A stretch of DNA of 64,000 nucleotides from Deltaproteobacteria bacterium (GTDB taxonomy: Bacteria > Desulfobacterota > Desulfarculia > Adiutricales > Adiutricaceae). Positions 44,599-55,411 of the stretch are shown here, one piece after another (position 1 is the stretch's first letter; each line of letters begins with the position of its first letter). The stretch lies in NCBI GenBank assembly GCA_031263485.1, contig JAISFS010000116.1, forward strand, positions 22,976 through 86,975, in the 5' to 3' direction. The translations under genes were made by a program, and so were the position numbers. Below the pieces are notes generated by a model. It searched no databases and was not told the origin of the DNA. It saw only the letters and a list, made by a program, of their open reading frames with translations.

Positions 44599-46314
44599 TC
44601 AACAGGTTACTATATTAATCTTTTTGCCGTTCGGTTCATGGATATGAATATCCCAACCTATCCTTTCCGAATCGGAATCCGCGTCTCCCCTGTCAAAAAA
44701 TACAAGCCATCCCTCTTCGGCCTTGCAGCTGTCCATATATCCCAACAGTTGCTCTATGCTATTTTGTACCGTCATTGCCCCTTTTATCTTCAATTCGATG
44801 GGATAGTGACTGTTTTTGTATTTTATGCAAATATCGACCCTTCCTCTCCCTAAAGCGTATTCCCTGGCGACAAATTCAGCGCCTCCGTTCAGAACTCTTT
44901 GCAAAAATGCGAAGATGACCAGCATGCAATAGGCTTCATTCGTCAATGAAGAGAAAACCTTGCGAATTTCATCTGAAAATTTTGTGATGGGCACATTATT
45001 TTGATCTGAGAGGCTTAATTTTTGATAAGCCTGGCTGATGCTGAGTTCCAGTCGTGTAATCAGATCCTTTTGGGAGAAGATGATTTTGTAATTTTTCAGC
45101 CAAAAAATCTGGAAAGCTTCAAGAAGTCCGGTCATGTCAAGGTATTTGCCGTCCATCCACTTCCCTATGTGTTCTGGTGGAATATTAAGCGGTATGCCCG
45201 ATGACAGTACCCTGGCTATGACTTCCTTATACATGGGGTTGGCAGGGCGCAACCCCCTATCGGCGTCGTTGTCTCTTTTCAAAAGTCCGAGATCGATGCA
45301 AAGCCGAATATCGTCCTCCAGGATATTTGTCGGAAATTCCGGATCGCCGATGATGACGGCTTCCATGACTCTCCTCACCAGAGGCTGTTTTAGCCGTTCG
45401 GCGAGGGAGTCGAAATGGGTACGGTTTCTGATATACAGTTCGTTGGCCGCAGAATCGACAAGTGTTCCATCGATATCTATGGAGTAATCATTTTTCAAGA
45501 GGACCCTGACGGTAAGATTGGCCAATGCGTTGACAATCCAGGGCTGGCCCTCTGACCAGAACCATGCCTGCTCTAGGGCACTTTGTTTGAATATTTGGCC
45601 GCTTGCATCAGTATGTTGGGTATATAGGTTACGGATATCGTCTATAGTGAAATTTTGAACCGATAATGATTCGTATTTAACGTTGAATGGGCTGGCCGTG
45701 CCGACTGATTGGCCGTCAGATCTGATTTTTGTGCGGTAATCCATGATATCGCTCATTCCGACAAGGGCCAGCGATCTGGGAAACTTGAATCTGTCCCACG
45801 GACGGTTGAGATATCCGTCTCTCAGTTGTGCCAGTAAAGACAATATGACTGATTCGGTCAGACAATCGAATTCATCGAAAAAAACCACCACGTCTTTCTC
45901 GACGTATGAACATATGAATGACAGGATGTTCCTGATTCTTAAGCCGTTATCGAACCTCTCCAGTGCTTTGACCGGTTCGTACAGCCGATTTAGGGCCGAT
46001 ACCCTTGAAGAATACAGAGAATGCGCGATTAATGCGGAGAAACGGTCAAAAGCCAGATTTTCGTCATAAACCTCCCGCAATCCCCCTAAAGAGCAGTCGA
46101 AAGCAAAATATTTTCCTTCGGCATTGATTTTTTCAATCAATGCCTTTAATATCGTCGTTTTTCCTGATTGTCTGGGACCGTGAATGACAAAAAACTTCTT
46201 GTCGTCAATCAGTGCCGACACTGCAGTATTCCGCCCAAGAGGGGGAATCATATAGTGCTCTAAAGGGTTGCAGGTGCCGACGATGTTGAATTCCTTGATT
46301 CCGGATAATGTCAT
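44599..46314 (-). CDS. AAA-like ATPase with C-terminal PD-(D/E)XK nuclease-like domain
   Basis: 571 residues; AGGAGA lies 7 nt before the ATG. N-terminus FNIVGTCNPLEHYMIPPLGR is the standard opening of the AAA_35-type ATPases, followed by Walker A HGPRQSGKTT, Walker B DVVVFFDEFDCL and SLALVGMSDI. The C-terminal ~110 residues show a PD-(D/E)XK core: YALGRGRVDICIKY then YPIELKIKG (Asp and E-x-K in place), followed by QLLGYMDSCKAEEGWLVFFDRG. Unlike the PF09820-type copies in this window, all catalytic positions look intact. Base composition is clearly lower in GC than its surroundings, and it lies between two direct repeats, so it was probably acquired by transfer. Function unknown; relatives are widespread in gut anaerobes and often single genes. 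Confidence 0.85.
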   Translation of the reverse strand: MTLSGIKEFNIVGTCNPLEHYMIPPLGRNTAVSALIDDKKFFVIHGPRQSGKTTILKALIEKINAEGKYFAFDCSLGGLREVYDENLAFDRFSALIAHSLYSSRVSALNRLYEPVKALERFDNGLRIRNILSFICSYVEKDVVVFFDEFDCLTESVILSLLAQLRDGYLNRPWDRFKFPRSLALVGMSDIMDYRTKIRSDGQSVGTASPFNVKYESLSVQNFTIDDIRNLYTQHTDASGQIFKQSALEQAWFWSEGQPWIVNALANLTVRVLLKNDYSIDIDGTLVDSAANELYIRNRTHFDSLAERLKQPLVRRVMEAVIIGDPEFPTNILEDDIRLCIDLGLLKRDNDADRGLRPANPMYKEVIARVLSSGIPLNIPPEHIGKWMDGKYLDMTGLLEAFQIFWLKNYKIIFSQKDLITRLELSISQAYQKLSLSDQNNVPITKFSDEIRKVFSSLTNEAYCMLVIFAFLQRVLNGGAEFVAREYALGRGRVDICIKYKNSHYPIELKIKGAMTVQNSIEQLLGYMDSCKAEEGWLVFFDRGDADSDSERIGWDIHIHEPNGKKINIVTC

Positions 46315-46475
46315 GTTCTCTCCTGGATCTACCTTCTTAAGCGGTGAAGCGGATGACTGTATGAAGGAAAATGAACTGAGCTTTTGATGACGGATGCCGA
46401 AAAGATATCAACAGGGCGGTATTGAGGGCAAAGACGGATCGAATCGGCTTCCTCGTCGCACATCCCGATGATCAT

Positions 46476-46504
46476 AATGTATCACTTTCTAATCATCGGT
46501 TCAA
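46476..46504 (-). promoter_or_regulatory. Candidate promoter of the AAA-like ATPase gene
   Basis: On the minus strand TTGAAC, 17 nt, TACATT, about 160 nt before the start codon. Confidence 0.4.
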
Positions 46505-47344
46505 GTTAAATATCTTCCTGGATGGTCCTGGATACCATGCATTCCCTCCTTGAACCTTGCACCGATACTTGCGTTCTGAATTTTCGACAGTTCTGGCTCG
46601 GATCGGAGAAACAGAAGAAACCGGACTCGCTGGACCTTCTACGGGCATCCGCGAGCCGGTCAGGCCCTCTCAAGGTCCTGCACGCCTCCCATGGATGACG
46701 CCACCGTCATAAGCCGGCGAGGGATTTATGATGGAGAGATGGATAAGGCGGCGGTATCCCAATCAGGGTGACTGGACGGTCACGATCCTATAAGTGGTTG
46801 TGTTTGTCTACCCTTTAGCCTCCCAGATGCCAATGACCAGGGGGCGTTGGTTGCCTCGGGTTGCCGTTCCGACTTATTACGGTTTCGTCATGGATGACCG
46901 GGGCAAGGTGCCGTAAGAGGTTCATTTCCCGACTGTGCTGTTGCGGCCGGGCCGTGCGTAGGTTGAACATGTCGTAGGCAGTCGTGCGAAAATATCGTAG
47001 TTATAATATAAGAAATTCATTTTCTTGGGTATCGGAGTTTATGTCGCTCATCATATTGTTTGTGACGCCCATTAGGATTTCATGAGCCGAGGTGTCGATA
47101 AACAACCGAACGTGGAGGGCGCGTGACGCGTCATATGCCGAAGACGGGTGCGGCAAGGGCTGTTTGAGACTAGACTCTGGCTGGAGCTGAACGCGGGAAA
47201 GGATGCTCGGCACGTTCAGGGCAGGAGACTCGATGGCGGGAGGCATGGAGTCGCATATGCGTTCAGGTTCGGCATCGCGGCTTCGAGAAGCGTCTGCGGC
47301 CCGGCATCGTGTTGAGGGCGCGTAGGATTATTTAATGAAATTGC

Positions 47345-47730
47345 CTGGCGGGACATTGAAGAGGGGCGGGGGAGGCAAAGACTTTTCGCTTTTGGGGTCG
47401 TCAGTGCCTGGGCGGCGCAATCTGCAAGGCATGGCGTGCCCCTGGCCGGCCCTGGGCCTGACGCGGCGAGAATGTCGGACGAAGGCGCGGGGTGATGCTG
47501 TCGACACTGCATGGGGATGGGGAACTATCCGGAATCTGCCACCGGGAGATCCCTTTTTTCAAAAGAAATCTTAAGCGTTATATCCTGTCCGGCACGGAAA
47601 CCTGGCCGTGGAGGCTTAGGGGGATGGATGACCTTGCGGGAAGGCCTCAATGCGGGATAAGGATTCCTGGGTAGGCTCCCCGTGCTGAATCCGGACACCC
47701 AGTTCCGGAAGAGACAGAAATCCGCATGAC
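47345..47730 (+). repeat. Dispersed ~385-bp repeat, right copy
   Basis: Partner of 43880-44265, in direct orientation, 3.46 kb apart. The copies are the same length between matching marks but clearly diverged, so the duplication is old. Confidence 0.75.
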
Positions 47731-48889
47731 GGTGGCCAGGCATCCCGTCCTTCCCGCCCAGACTTCTACCGTGTGCCGCAGGGGTACGGGCCAAGGTGGC
47801 GGCGGGAGGGGTAAGGGACCCCGCCGGTGACTGAACGTCACGTTGCCATGGTGGGATTGCGGTGGTTCAGGGTCCCGAGACATGAAGATGTGAGCCAACT
47901 GCGGAGAGATAGGCGGTCGTGCGGCGGGTCCACGCTACGGGATACAGTATCGATGATGAAGCGATGATAGGGCGAAGCAACGATGCGGGCAGTGGCGGTT
48001 CGGCAGCCGCAAAAGTCTTTGCCACGGCAGCAAGTTGCAAGATCCTGGGCATGAGGCGCTCCGAAGGTGAAACTGCAGGCACGGATGATACGCGGTGGGG
48101 ACAGCGGTCAGCGTCAGGCGTTACTCAAGCCAGGTGGCGGATGGCTTGCCGGTAACTCATGAGGTTCTGGAGGCTCATCGGCCATGGCGGGGCATCATTT
48201 AGTGGAAGATGATGTGGAAGATGGAGGGGTGCTTATGGCTGGCGTAAAGCAGCTGATATGACGGAAGCGGCTGAGATTGAGATAGCTGTTGAAATGGCGG
48301 AAGTAGTGAAAGTTGATGAGGCAACAGAGGCAACAGAGGATGCAGAAGATACGAGGCGTACGGTTGAACCGTGAAGAATGTCGTTGATTTTGCCATTATT
48401 GGAGTTCCCTCCGTGTTCAAGCGGTCGAACATGAAGTGGTCCAGGCACGAGAGGTGTTGGGTAAGGCGTCAGGGATCTTCGGGAGTATTCTGCGTGGGAA
48501 ATTTTTTCCACTACAATTTTTTTGAATATGTCGGTGATCCGCAACAAATTTGTCGCCGCTGAAATCGCTTTGTGGTATGGATAATCTTCTGGACAGATTA
48601 CCTGCGGAAAAATTGTTGACATCGATATTCATCGAATATTGAATGTGCCTTTCGTCCTTTTCGTTAGACGTTCTGAGTCGGCAAACGAGAATCGGCTTCA
48701 TCGAAAACGCGTTACGAGACGGGAGCGCCGTGCGGGTCATTGCCGCTTTCCGTACGGAAAGACAGATGAGTCGCGGAATCCTGTGCCGATAGAGGAGTGT
48801 AGGGGAGCAAAGGGAGATGGAGATAATGATCCGTGAAGGAAAACCAAAAGCAAGCTGTAGATGATTCCTGAATTGCCGGGGAAAGCCAG

Positions 48890-50798
48890 ATGTCTCGGCA
48901 GAAACAGCCCAAGTCGCTTGGGACTTACTCTGACAGCATCGGATATCTCGTCGAGCATGGCTTCGCGTACGTGGACAAGACGGCGTTTGTCCGCGAGATT
49001 CTGAAGGAGGACGGAGGAGCCTTCTTCCTGGCCAGGCCGAGAGGCTTCGGGAAGTCGCTTGTTGCCGATACCGTGAGGCAGGCCCTCGCCGGCAAACGGA
49101 AGCTTTTCAGGGGCCTGGCCATAGATGATCCCGAGTTGGGATACGCCTGGAATCCTCACCGGGTGCTCCATCTTTACATGAGCAGCTACGGCTACCGCTT
49201 CGAGGGACTGGACGAGAATATATGCGAAACCCTCCAGAAGATCGGAAAATCAAAACGGGGTCGAGATATCGAGCAGGACGCCAGGACCGGCCCTGGTCGA
49301 GCTTGTGGATTCCCTCTGCGGCGCCACGGGAGCGGAGAACGGTTGGGGAGGAGGGAAGAATGGCTCCCGAGTGGCCGTAGTCATAGACGAGTACGACCGT
49401 CCCCTCACTAGGCAGCAACAGAACGAAAGCAAGGAAGGTGCGAGTTCGTCATGGAATTCCTTGGCTGGATCTATTCGGCCCTTGAATCATACAGAGACAA
49501 GCTGAGCCACATCTTCATTACCGGATTCACGAGATTCAGGGAACTGCCGCTCGTGGAGTCGCTGGATGGGATGACTGACATGACGTTCTACCCGAGGTTC
49601 AAGGCAGTTTGCGGCTTTACGGTGGACGAGATAAAGCTTACGTTTCGGGAGCACCTGGAAGCCGACATCAGGGAGTCCCGGCAATGGAAAGTCTTTGATC
49701 CTGATGCCACGACTGATCATAATTTTAGGCAGGATCATGGAAAAGTACGACGGGTACAGCTGGGACGCCGAAACGCTGGTACTCGATCTGCATGAGGATC
49801 TGCGCGGTTTCGAACATCCGTGTTCCAGGGTCAGCTGGTACGGGTATCGAGGCGGTAATTTCATGGGGGTAATCCAGCTCGAATACGGCGACTGCGCCGA
49901 TCTCTTCGAGAAGGCCCCCGCCGCGAACGGCACGCTCTCCCTGGACGACATGTACAGGCTGACGCCACGGACACTTCTGTCCCAGGCCTGCTACCTGACC
50001 GTTCACGGTACTGCAGGCGACGGCTCTCGCGACCTCATTCTCGGGATCCCGAACAGGGACATAAGGGTCAGGATGGCTGAGGAGTATTTTCCCGATCGCG
50101 TCTTCCCCGATATAGACCGGCACCACCATGATGAGATCGTGCAGCTGTGGAAGGAATTGAGCGATGCCTTCGTCGCGCGGGACGCAGGTAGGGCCGAAAA
50201 GGCGCTTGAAGCCATTTACATTGGCCATTATCACGAATTTTTTACCGGCAACCGGTGTTTCATGCTCTCGATTCTGAAAGCGGCGCTTGTCTTCTTGGGC
50301 TCCGTTACTGACAGGAGTTCAGAGACAGTGACACTGGCCGATATCGCTGTCGAAACTTACGGCGGCAATGGCGCGTACGCCATAGCCTTGAATGTCGATG
50401 AATCATCCTGTCCGTCCGAATTGGCCGCCGGTCCGTCAGAGGTTGCCGCCCGACGAGTGAAGAAGCGCGGAAATCGGAAGACCGACGGAAAGGTCAGGCC
50501 CCCCCTCGACATGGTAGCCGATGAGGCTATTGCCGGGTCGCGGAAGATGATATCCGCTTGGGGGCTTCTCGCCAGGCATACGAAGGCGTACGCGGTAGAC
50601 GCGGTCGTGTCTGGCGTTTCGCAAGTTATGATCAGGTTCGAAGAGTTCACGCCGAGATCCCCATCGATATTCCTTGGAACATTGTTTGGTGACGTCCTGA
50701 ACGCGGTCGCCTATCCAATACTTCTTGTTATATGCTTCTTGCCGCTGCTATTCAATGACGCATCGCGGTGGTTTTGCACAGTTCCATTATCGCCATAA
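48890..50798 (+). pseudogene. Frameshifted AAA-ATPase-like (PF09820 type) gene
   Basis: Four pieces of one protein in alternating frames: 48890-~49250 (YLVEHGFAYVDKTAFVREIL, Walker A ARPRGFGKSL), ~49255-49440 (Walker B VAVVIDEYDRPLT intact), 49451-~49700 (HIFITGFTRFRELP, FKAVCGFTVDEIKLTFREHL), and ~49725-50798 (YDGYSWDAETLVLD, ILGIPNRDIRVRMAEEYF, then the nuclease region). The frame changes twice forth and back (2-0-2-0 by position modulo 3), needing three indels. In the last piece the PD-(D/E)XK core reads TLADIAVETYGG...AYAIALN, so the E-x-K is also lost, and the chain ends in an unrelated hydrophobic stretch. Younger decay than the 5.3-7.1 kb copy, since sequence identity is still clear. 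Confidence 0.82.
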
Positions 50799-52298
50799 CA
50801 TCACTGCAGATTGTCGTCTCTCGGTGCCGCGACATCGCTTCAGACTCCGATCTCCGGATGTTTTGGTATCGAGATTTATCGATGATCAGTTTCATCATGT
50901 ATCGATATCCTACCGAACAACTCGAACATGGAGCTATCCACATGACATGTGACACTGCCTTCAGGGCATGGAATTTGCTTCGATATTAAATTTAAAATTT
51001 ACCAGACTTAAATAAGTCTGACTTCTGGATCAGCTGACATCCGATGGCATTGGTCACTCCTCCGGTCGTTTCATCATGCTTGTGGATGTCCAGCAGTTTG
51101 ACGAGATGGGTCAGAGGTACCGCTCACTTCAGTGATTACAAGCCTATCCGCCTTGGTCCTCGGAGCTACGGGTTTGACCAGGCAGGTTTCCGATTCTTTC
51201 TTGATCCGTCGTTAGCCAGTTTATCATTGATACGATTGACCGGTATCTGGCCATTTGTAGTCATCACCAGAGTCACTGTAATGGTCGATTGCATGCGGTT
51301 TAAGGTCGATTGCATGCGGTTTAAGAATGCTTAACCCTCATGTTTCCGAATGAAAGTCTATAGGAATAAGTTCTGGACAATTTAAGCAATATCAAACATT
51401 AATTGATTGATTGTCTGATATAACACGTAAGATAATCTTGCACAATATTTTTAGATTCACTTAACATAAAGAATGGCAATATCATACAAATATATTTTTT
51501 GGTTGCTTTATCTGCATTGAAATATTGAATATTACGAAAATTCTCTGTTATTTTGCGTATCCAAAGAAAATATAATTTGTTCCAAACGTAATATCGTAAA
51601 TCCCATGAGATTATATCAAAAATTAATACATAAAATTTCAATATATCTCTTGGGAAGCATGTCAATTTATTTTTGCAATATTTTTGACGTGCGAATTATA
51701 CCCAAATGAATTTCAGCTCATTCACTCCTGTCAAATCGGGGTTTAACTTGATGGCGTGAATAATTTCGCGCTCCGAAGGATCAGCGGTACCCTTAAACCA
51801 AAGCTCCATTACTAATGCTAATACCAAGATAAATCAGTTCTATCAATCTATACATACAATTTTTTTATACTCTGATAGTTGTTGCTATTTATAACATTAT
51901 TTATAATTATTTGTTTGTTTGTGTCTTTTAATTTTCTTGATATGGCATTCATCTATAATAATATTTTAAAATCTGTTTCTTTTAACTTTTAAATTTTCTG
52001 TTTTCTACGATATTTATATTCTTCAATTTTTTTTTCCTTTCTTTTGTTTGATTTTTGATCATTATCAAAATGCTATAATACTGATTATAACGTAAATTGT
52101 CAATATGGTGCAGGTTCAAGTACTCCATTTTTCGTGTTGGCTCGGCTTTTCCTTATTCGCCGCTCTTGCTGGCCTGCCACCATGATGCGGTAGCCGTGAC
52201 GGGATACGGTTGACGGTGAGGGCGCCAACTGCAAGCGGATGGATTTAGCGAATGAACTGGCAAGACCAACGCCAAAAGTTGTTTTTTTACAGAACTCC
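50799..52298. other. AT-rich gene-free region
   Basis: About 1.5 kb, with the part 51330-52100 strongly AT-rich (runs such as TTTTTAACTTTTAAATTTTCTG) inside a GC-rich genome. The one ORF (51399-51665 minus, 88 codons) is AT-rich, lacks a clear ribosome binding site and matches nothing I know. A 20-bp direct duplication (GTCGATTGCATGCGGTTTAA) sits at 51282-51321. May be a recent insertion, a boundary of an element, or a regulatory island. Confidence 0.5.
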
Positions 52299-52326
52299 TT
52301 GACATCGCAGGAACTTCCAATATAAT
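52299..52326 (+). promoter_or_regulatory. Consensus sigma-70 promoter of the radical SAM/ECF cluster
   Basis: TTGACA, 16 nt, TATAAT: both boxes perfect. An upstream T-run (GTTTTTTTAC) resembles an UP element. It leaves an untranslated leader of ~280 nt before the radical SAM gene, room for post-initiation control. Confidence 0.75.
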
Positions 52327-52614
52327 TAATCCATATCCATTTGCGCGACTCTTTCCCTTTTCTCTCCTATGTATGACGCCCTGCTCACGGCTAAGTCATC
52401 GACAGCCGATACGTCGTACTCACGTCCGTTGCCTTCCCCAACTCGCTCCCCACTTTGCCCCCCCCACGGCGCATTCCACCGCGGTTCGGCGGCGCCGGGC
52501 CGATACCCGTTACCGTTGACTCATCGGCGAGACGCCGGAACGTGACGTTCACGGCCCTTTCCCGCTTGCGGCGGTCGTCATTTTTCCTCCCCGAATCCTT
52601 GTCCAGGAGTCCTT

Positions 52615-53991
52615 ATGTCGGATAACCAGACCCCGTCCCCTTCCATGGCGGGCATGCCTTTCGCTGACGTGTCCGACCCGGATCCGGACAGGAACCTGGC
52701 CAGGGTAGGACCCGACCCCCTCGCTGACGCGTTCCTGGAAAAGTTCACGATCCACGCGGGTCAGGCGGGCCCGATGCTTTCGGGGACGGAGGCTGGAGAG
52801 GCGTACCGTGCCCGCCTCGTTTCCCCGGGAGGGCCATTGGCATTCTACGTCCATTTCCCGTTCTGCAAGGGTCGCTGCCTGTTCTGCGGCTTCGCGGGCA
52901 AGAGCCCGGCGGGCGGCCTGGGGGAGTCCTACTGCAGGGCGGTGGCAAGCGAGATCGAGCACCTGGCCCGCGCGACCGGTCCCCGTGGCCCGGCCAGGAC
53001 CGTCTACTTCGGCGGGGGCACGCCCAGCTCCCTGGACCCGGCAGATCTCTCGCGAGTGCTTTCGGCCGTGCGCTCCTGCGTACCTCTCGCCAACGACTGC
53101 GAGATTACCCTGGAAGGCGCGGTCCACGACTTCACGCCCGCGAGCATGGACGGCTTCCTGAAGGCCGGCTTCAACCGCTTCTCCATTGGCATCCAGAGCT
53201 TCGACACCGCCGTCCGCCGCGGCATGGGGAGGGTACTGTCAGGGGACGAGGCGGCCGCGCGGCTTTCCGAGGTCTGCTCACTGGACATGGCAGCCGTGGT
53301 AATCGATCTCATCTACGGGCTTCCCGGACAGACGCCCGAGGTCTTTTCGCGGGATTTGGAAGTTGCTGCAGAGACCGGCCTGGACGGCCTGGACACTTAC
53401 CAGCTGAACGTCTTCCCCGGAGGGGAGCTTGAGAGCGCGGCCAAGGAGGGCAAGGTGCCCCCCCCGGTCCCCCTCTCCGGACAGGGCCGCTACTACGCCC
53501 TGGCGTGGGAACGGCTGGGGCGAAAGGGTTTCAGAAGCCTCAGCCTCAGCCATTATGCCCGGAGTTCGCGCGAACGCAACATTTACAACCCCTGGGCCAA
53601 GCGTCGCAGGGACTGCCTGGCCGCAGGCGCTGGAGCCGGGGGTTTTCTGGCAGGCTGGGCCTCGTACCGGCGTCCTGACCCCAAAAGTTACGTGGATGCG
53701 GCCGCCCGTGGCGAGTTCGCCCCCGATTTTGTGACCGCCCCGCCGTCTTCCGGGGCCATCATCTCATTCATCGTAGGTGAGATGGAAGAGGGGCGCCTGG
53801 ACCTGAGGGAGCTTGTCTCTCGCTTCGGCCCCAGTCCGGACGCTCTCGCGCGACTCCTGGACAACTGGGTGGAGGCTGGGCTGGCGGAGATTCGTGACGA
53901 GCTCTTGACCATGACAGTGGCCGGTCGCTTCTGGGGCGTGAACTTGACCCAGGCCGTCGTAGAGACGCTCGCGGCTGCGTCAGGGAGTTAG
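52615..53991 (+). CDS. Radical SAM enzyme of the HemN/ChuW-HutW type
   Basis: 458 residues; AGGAG 7-8 nt before ATG. The cluster motif is YVHFPFCKGRCLFCGF (C84, C88, C91), the CxxxCxxC of the coproporphyrinogen-oxidase-like family, followed by VYFGGGTPSSLDPADL, FNRFSIGIQSFD and DLIYGLPGQTPEVFSRDL, with a HemN-type C-terminal domain. HPFC-x3-CxFCGF fits anaerobic heme-degrading ChuW/HutW (anaerobilin synthases) better than HemN (CxxxCxYC) or HemW. In such enzymes SAM-dependent chemistry opens the porphyrin and releases iron. The neighbours (ECF importer, flavodoxin, PNPOx-like protein) resemble heme-utilisation sets, supporting the assignment. HemW-like or biosynthetic roles cannot be excluded. 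Confidence 0.82.
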   Translation: MSDNQTPSPSMAGMPFADVSDPDPDRNLARVGPDPLADAFLEKFTIHAGQAGPMLSGTEAGEAYRARLVSPGGPLAFYVHFPFCKGRCLFCGFAGKSPAGGLGESYCRAVASEIEHLARATGPRGPARTVYFGGGTPSSLDPADLSRVLSAVRSCVPLANDCEITLEGAVHDFTPASMDGFLKAGFNRFSIGIQSFDTAVRRGMGRVLSGDEAAARLSEVCSLDMAAVVIDLIYGLPGQTPEVFSRDLEVAAETGLDGLDTYQLNVFPGGELESAAKEGKVPPPVPLSGQGRYYALAWERLGRKGFRSLSLSHYARSSRERNIYNPWAKRRRDCLAAGAGAGGFLAGWASYRRPDPKSYVDAAARGEFAPDFVTAPPSSGAIISFIVGEMEEGRLDLRELVSRFGPSPDALARLLDNWVEAGLAEIRDELLTMTVAGRFWGVNLTQAVVETLAAASGS

Positions 53992-54751
53992 CCCCTGCCG
54001 CATGGCTGGCATCGTCCCTCACGGGGTTGCCTTCTTCAGTTCTTGCCTTCTCCCGTTCTTTTTATTCCGGCTTTCCCGGTCTTCATCTTCAAGGGTTCCC
54101 GGTCTTCCCATCCCTTGCTTTTCGTTTCAGATTTCATTCCTTCCGTTCGGTCTTCCCGGTCCGGTCAGGCGACTCCACTTCATAGGGCTTTCCTGAACCT
54201 TTCCGGCCAACGCTCTCGCCAGGCCTAAGCCCTCGCCAGGTCTCTGCTTTCTGACGGCATGTCTTGAACAGGTTCATACAGCGGGGTTCGTTAGCCGCAA
54301 CCACCCGCCCATGCCAGGAATGCCTTTCCGGCGCTCCCTGCGGCAAGCGTACTGGTACCTGTCCCCGTGCCTCACGCGGGCCGGGAATGGCATGGACGCG
54401 AGTAAGCTGTCCAACTCACATGTTTCGAGGTGCTGGTCCAATCGTCCTGAAATCGGCGTAAGTCTGAGCCTTGGAGGTTTCCCGCGTTGAAGGCCGGATT
54501 TCGTTTGCCGGAAGCTTCGTGCCCCGGCGAGGGGTTTCGTTTGCCTGAAGGCTTGCGCATCGCAGAGAAATTCTGCGCGCGGGAGCCCCGAGTCTGGATG
54601 AGGCATTTCATCTGTTGGCGGTTTCGGGCGCCTGGGGGCGATTCGGTTTGCCTGAGCGATTCGGTTTGGCGGGGCGATTCCTTTTCCAGGAGGGTTTCCG
54701 TTTGCAGGAGGGATTTCGTCAGGGGGATGGATCTGTGTTGCGTGAACCATC
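53992..54751. other. Gene-free stretch with polypyrimidine and TTTCGTTTGCC repeats
   Basis: 760 bp. 54015-54180 is a C/T-rich strand; 54490-54745 repeats the motif GATTTCGTTTGCCnGAAG and relatives (CGGTTTGCCTGAGCGATTCG, TTTCCGTTTGCAGGAGGGATTTCG) about six times with irregular spacing. No gene seen. Confidence 0.5.
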
Positions 54752-55399
54752 ATGCTTCGAGGGGGGATTAAGTTGGGAAATGGGGGCTCGCTCAGTCAGG
54801 GGGACGCTGTGAAGGACGGGACTCGCCTGGAGCGGGCTTTCGGCGCAGTGAAATCATTCCTGGACGGGAAGGGCATCTTCGAGACCCACGAGCTCGTGAC
54901 CATTGGGCTCTTCGCCGCCGGCTCCAGGGCAGCCACCCTGATGATAGCCCTGGTCGGCGGCGGCATGAACCCCGTCACCATCGTGATCCGGAGCGCGGTC
55001 CACGCCGCGCTTCTGGTGGTGCTCCTCTGCAAGGTGCCGAAGACCGGGGCGCTCACGCTCTTCAACGTCCTGGGGGCGGTGCTGGCCTTCTTCCTCATGG
55101 GCCAGGGCATGCTCACCATCCCCGCCATGCTGGTCGGCACGCTCCTCACGGAGCTGGCCTTCAGGGCTGCTGGAGGCCTGGAGCGCCGGCCTGGCCTCGT
55201 CCTGCCGATGGTGGCGGCAAGCGAACTCATGGTGCGCTTCGCCAACCTGGGCGTGAGCTGGCTCGCGGTGCGCGAGCAGCCCGGGCTCATGGTGTTCGTG
55301 ACCGCTATCACCGCCTTCAGCTATCTGGGGATCCTGATAGGCCTCCCCTGCGGCTGGAGGATGGCCAGGGAGCTCCGCCACGCGGGGCTCATTCGCTAG
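54752..55399 (+). CDS. ECF transporter S component, MptD type
   Basis: Up to 215 residues. Six hydrophobic segments, with the family opening FETHELVTIGLFAAGSRAATLMIALVGGGMNPVTIVIRS and the central LFNVLGAVLAFFLMGQGMLTIPAMLVGTLLTELAFRA; ends FSYLGILIGLPCGWRMARELRHAGLIR. This resembles the MptD / Trep_Strep group of energy-coupling-factor substrate-capture proteins. Starts are ambiguous: ATG 54752 lacks a binding site, TTG 54773 has GGGGGGA and GTG 54809 has AGGGGGA upstream; the conserved part begins only after GTG 54809. The T and A components follow on the same strand. Substrate unknown; the neighbouring ChuW/HutW-like enzyme suggests heme or another tetrapyrrole. Confidence 0.78.
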   Translation: MLRGGIKLGNGGSLSQGDAVKDGTRLERAFGAVKSFLDGKGIFETHELVTIGLFAAGSRAATLMIALVGGGMNPVTIVIRSAVHAALLVVLLCKVPKTGALTLFNVLGAVLAFFLMGQGMLTIPAMLVGTLLTELAFRAAGGLERRPGLVLPMVAASELMVRFANLGVSWLAVREQPGLMVFVTAITAFSYLGILIGLPCGWRMARELRHAGLIR

Positions 55400-55411
55400 G
55401 GGGGTTCCGCC

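Larger units (their letters stand above)
46315..48889. other. Long gene-free stretch with right copy of the dispersed repeat
   Basis: About 2.6 kb. Contains a promoter-like pair for the ATPase gene, the right copy of the repeat (47345-47730), and a 37-codon acidic ORF near 48258-48371 (MTEAAEIEIAVEMAEVV) with no ribosome binding site. Composition is mixed. I see no supported gene; it may be the debris of an older element. Confidence 0.5.

Noticed and set aside
48258-48371. Small acidic ORF (MTEAAEIEIAVEMAEVV...)
   Set aside because: 37 codons, no ribosome binding site, no neighbour or homolog I recognise; could be chance in simple sequence.
51399-51665. 88-codon AT-rich minus ORF
   Set aside because: Composition follows the AT-rich island; no start signal or family.
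52110-52140. tRNA 3' end (GGTTCAAGTACTCC)
   Set aside because: T-loop-like sequence only; no acceptor or anticodon stem can be drawn upstream.
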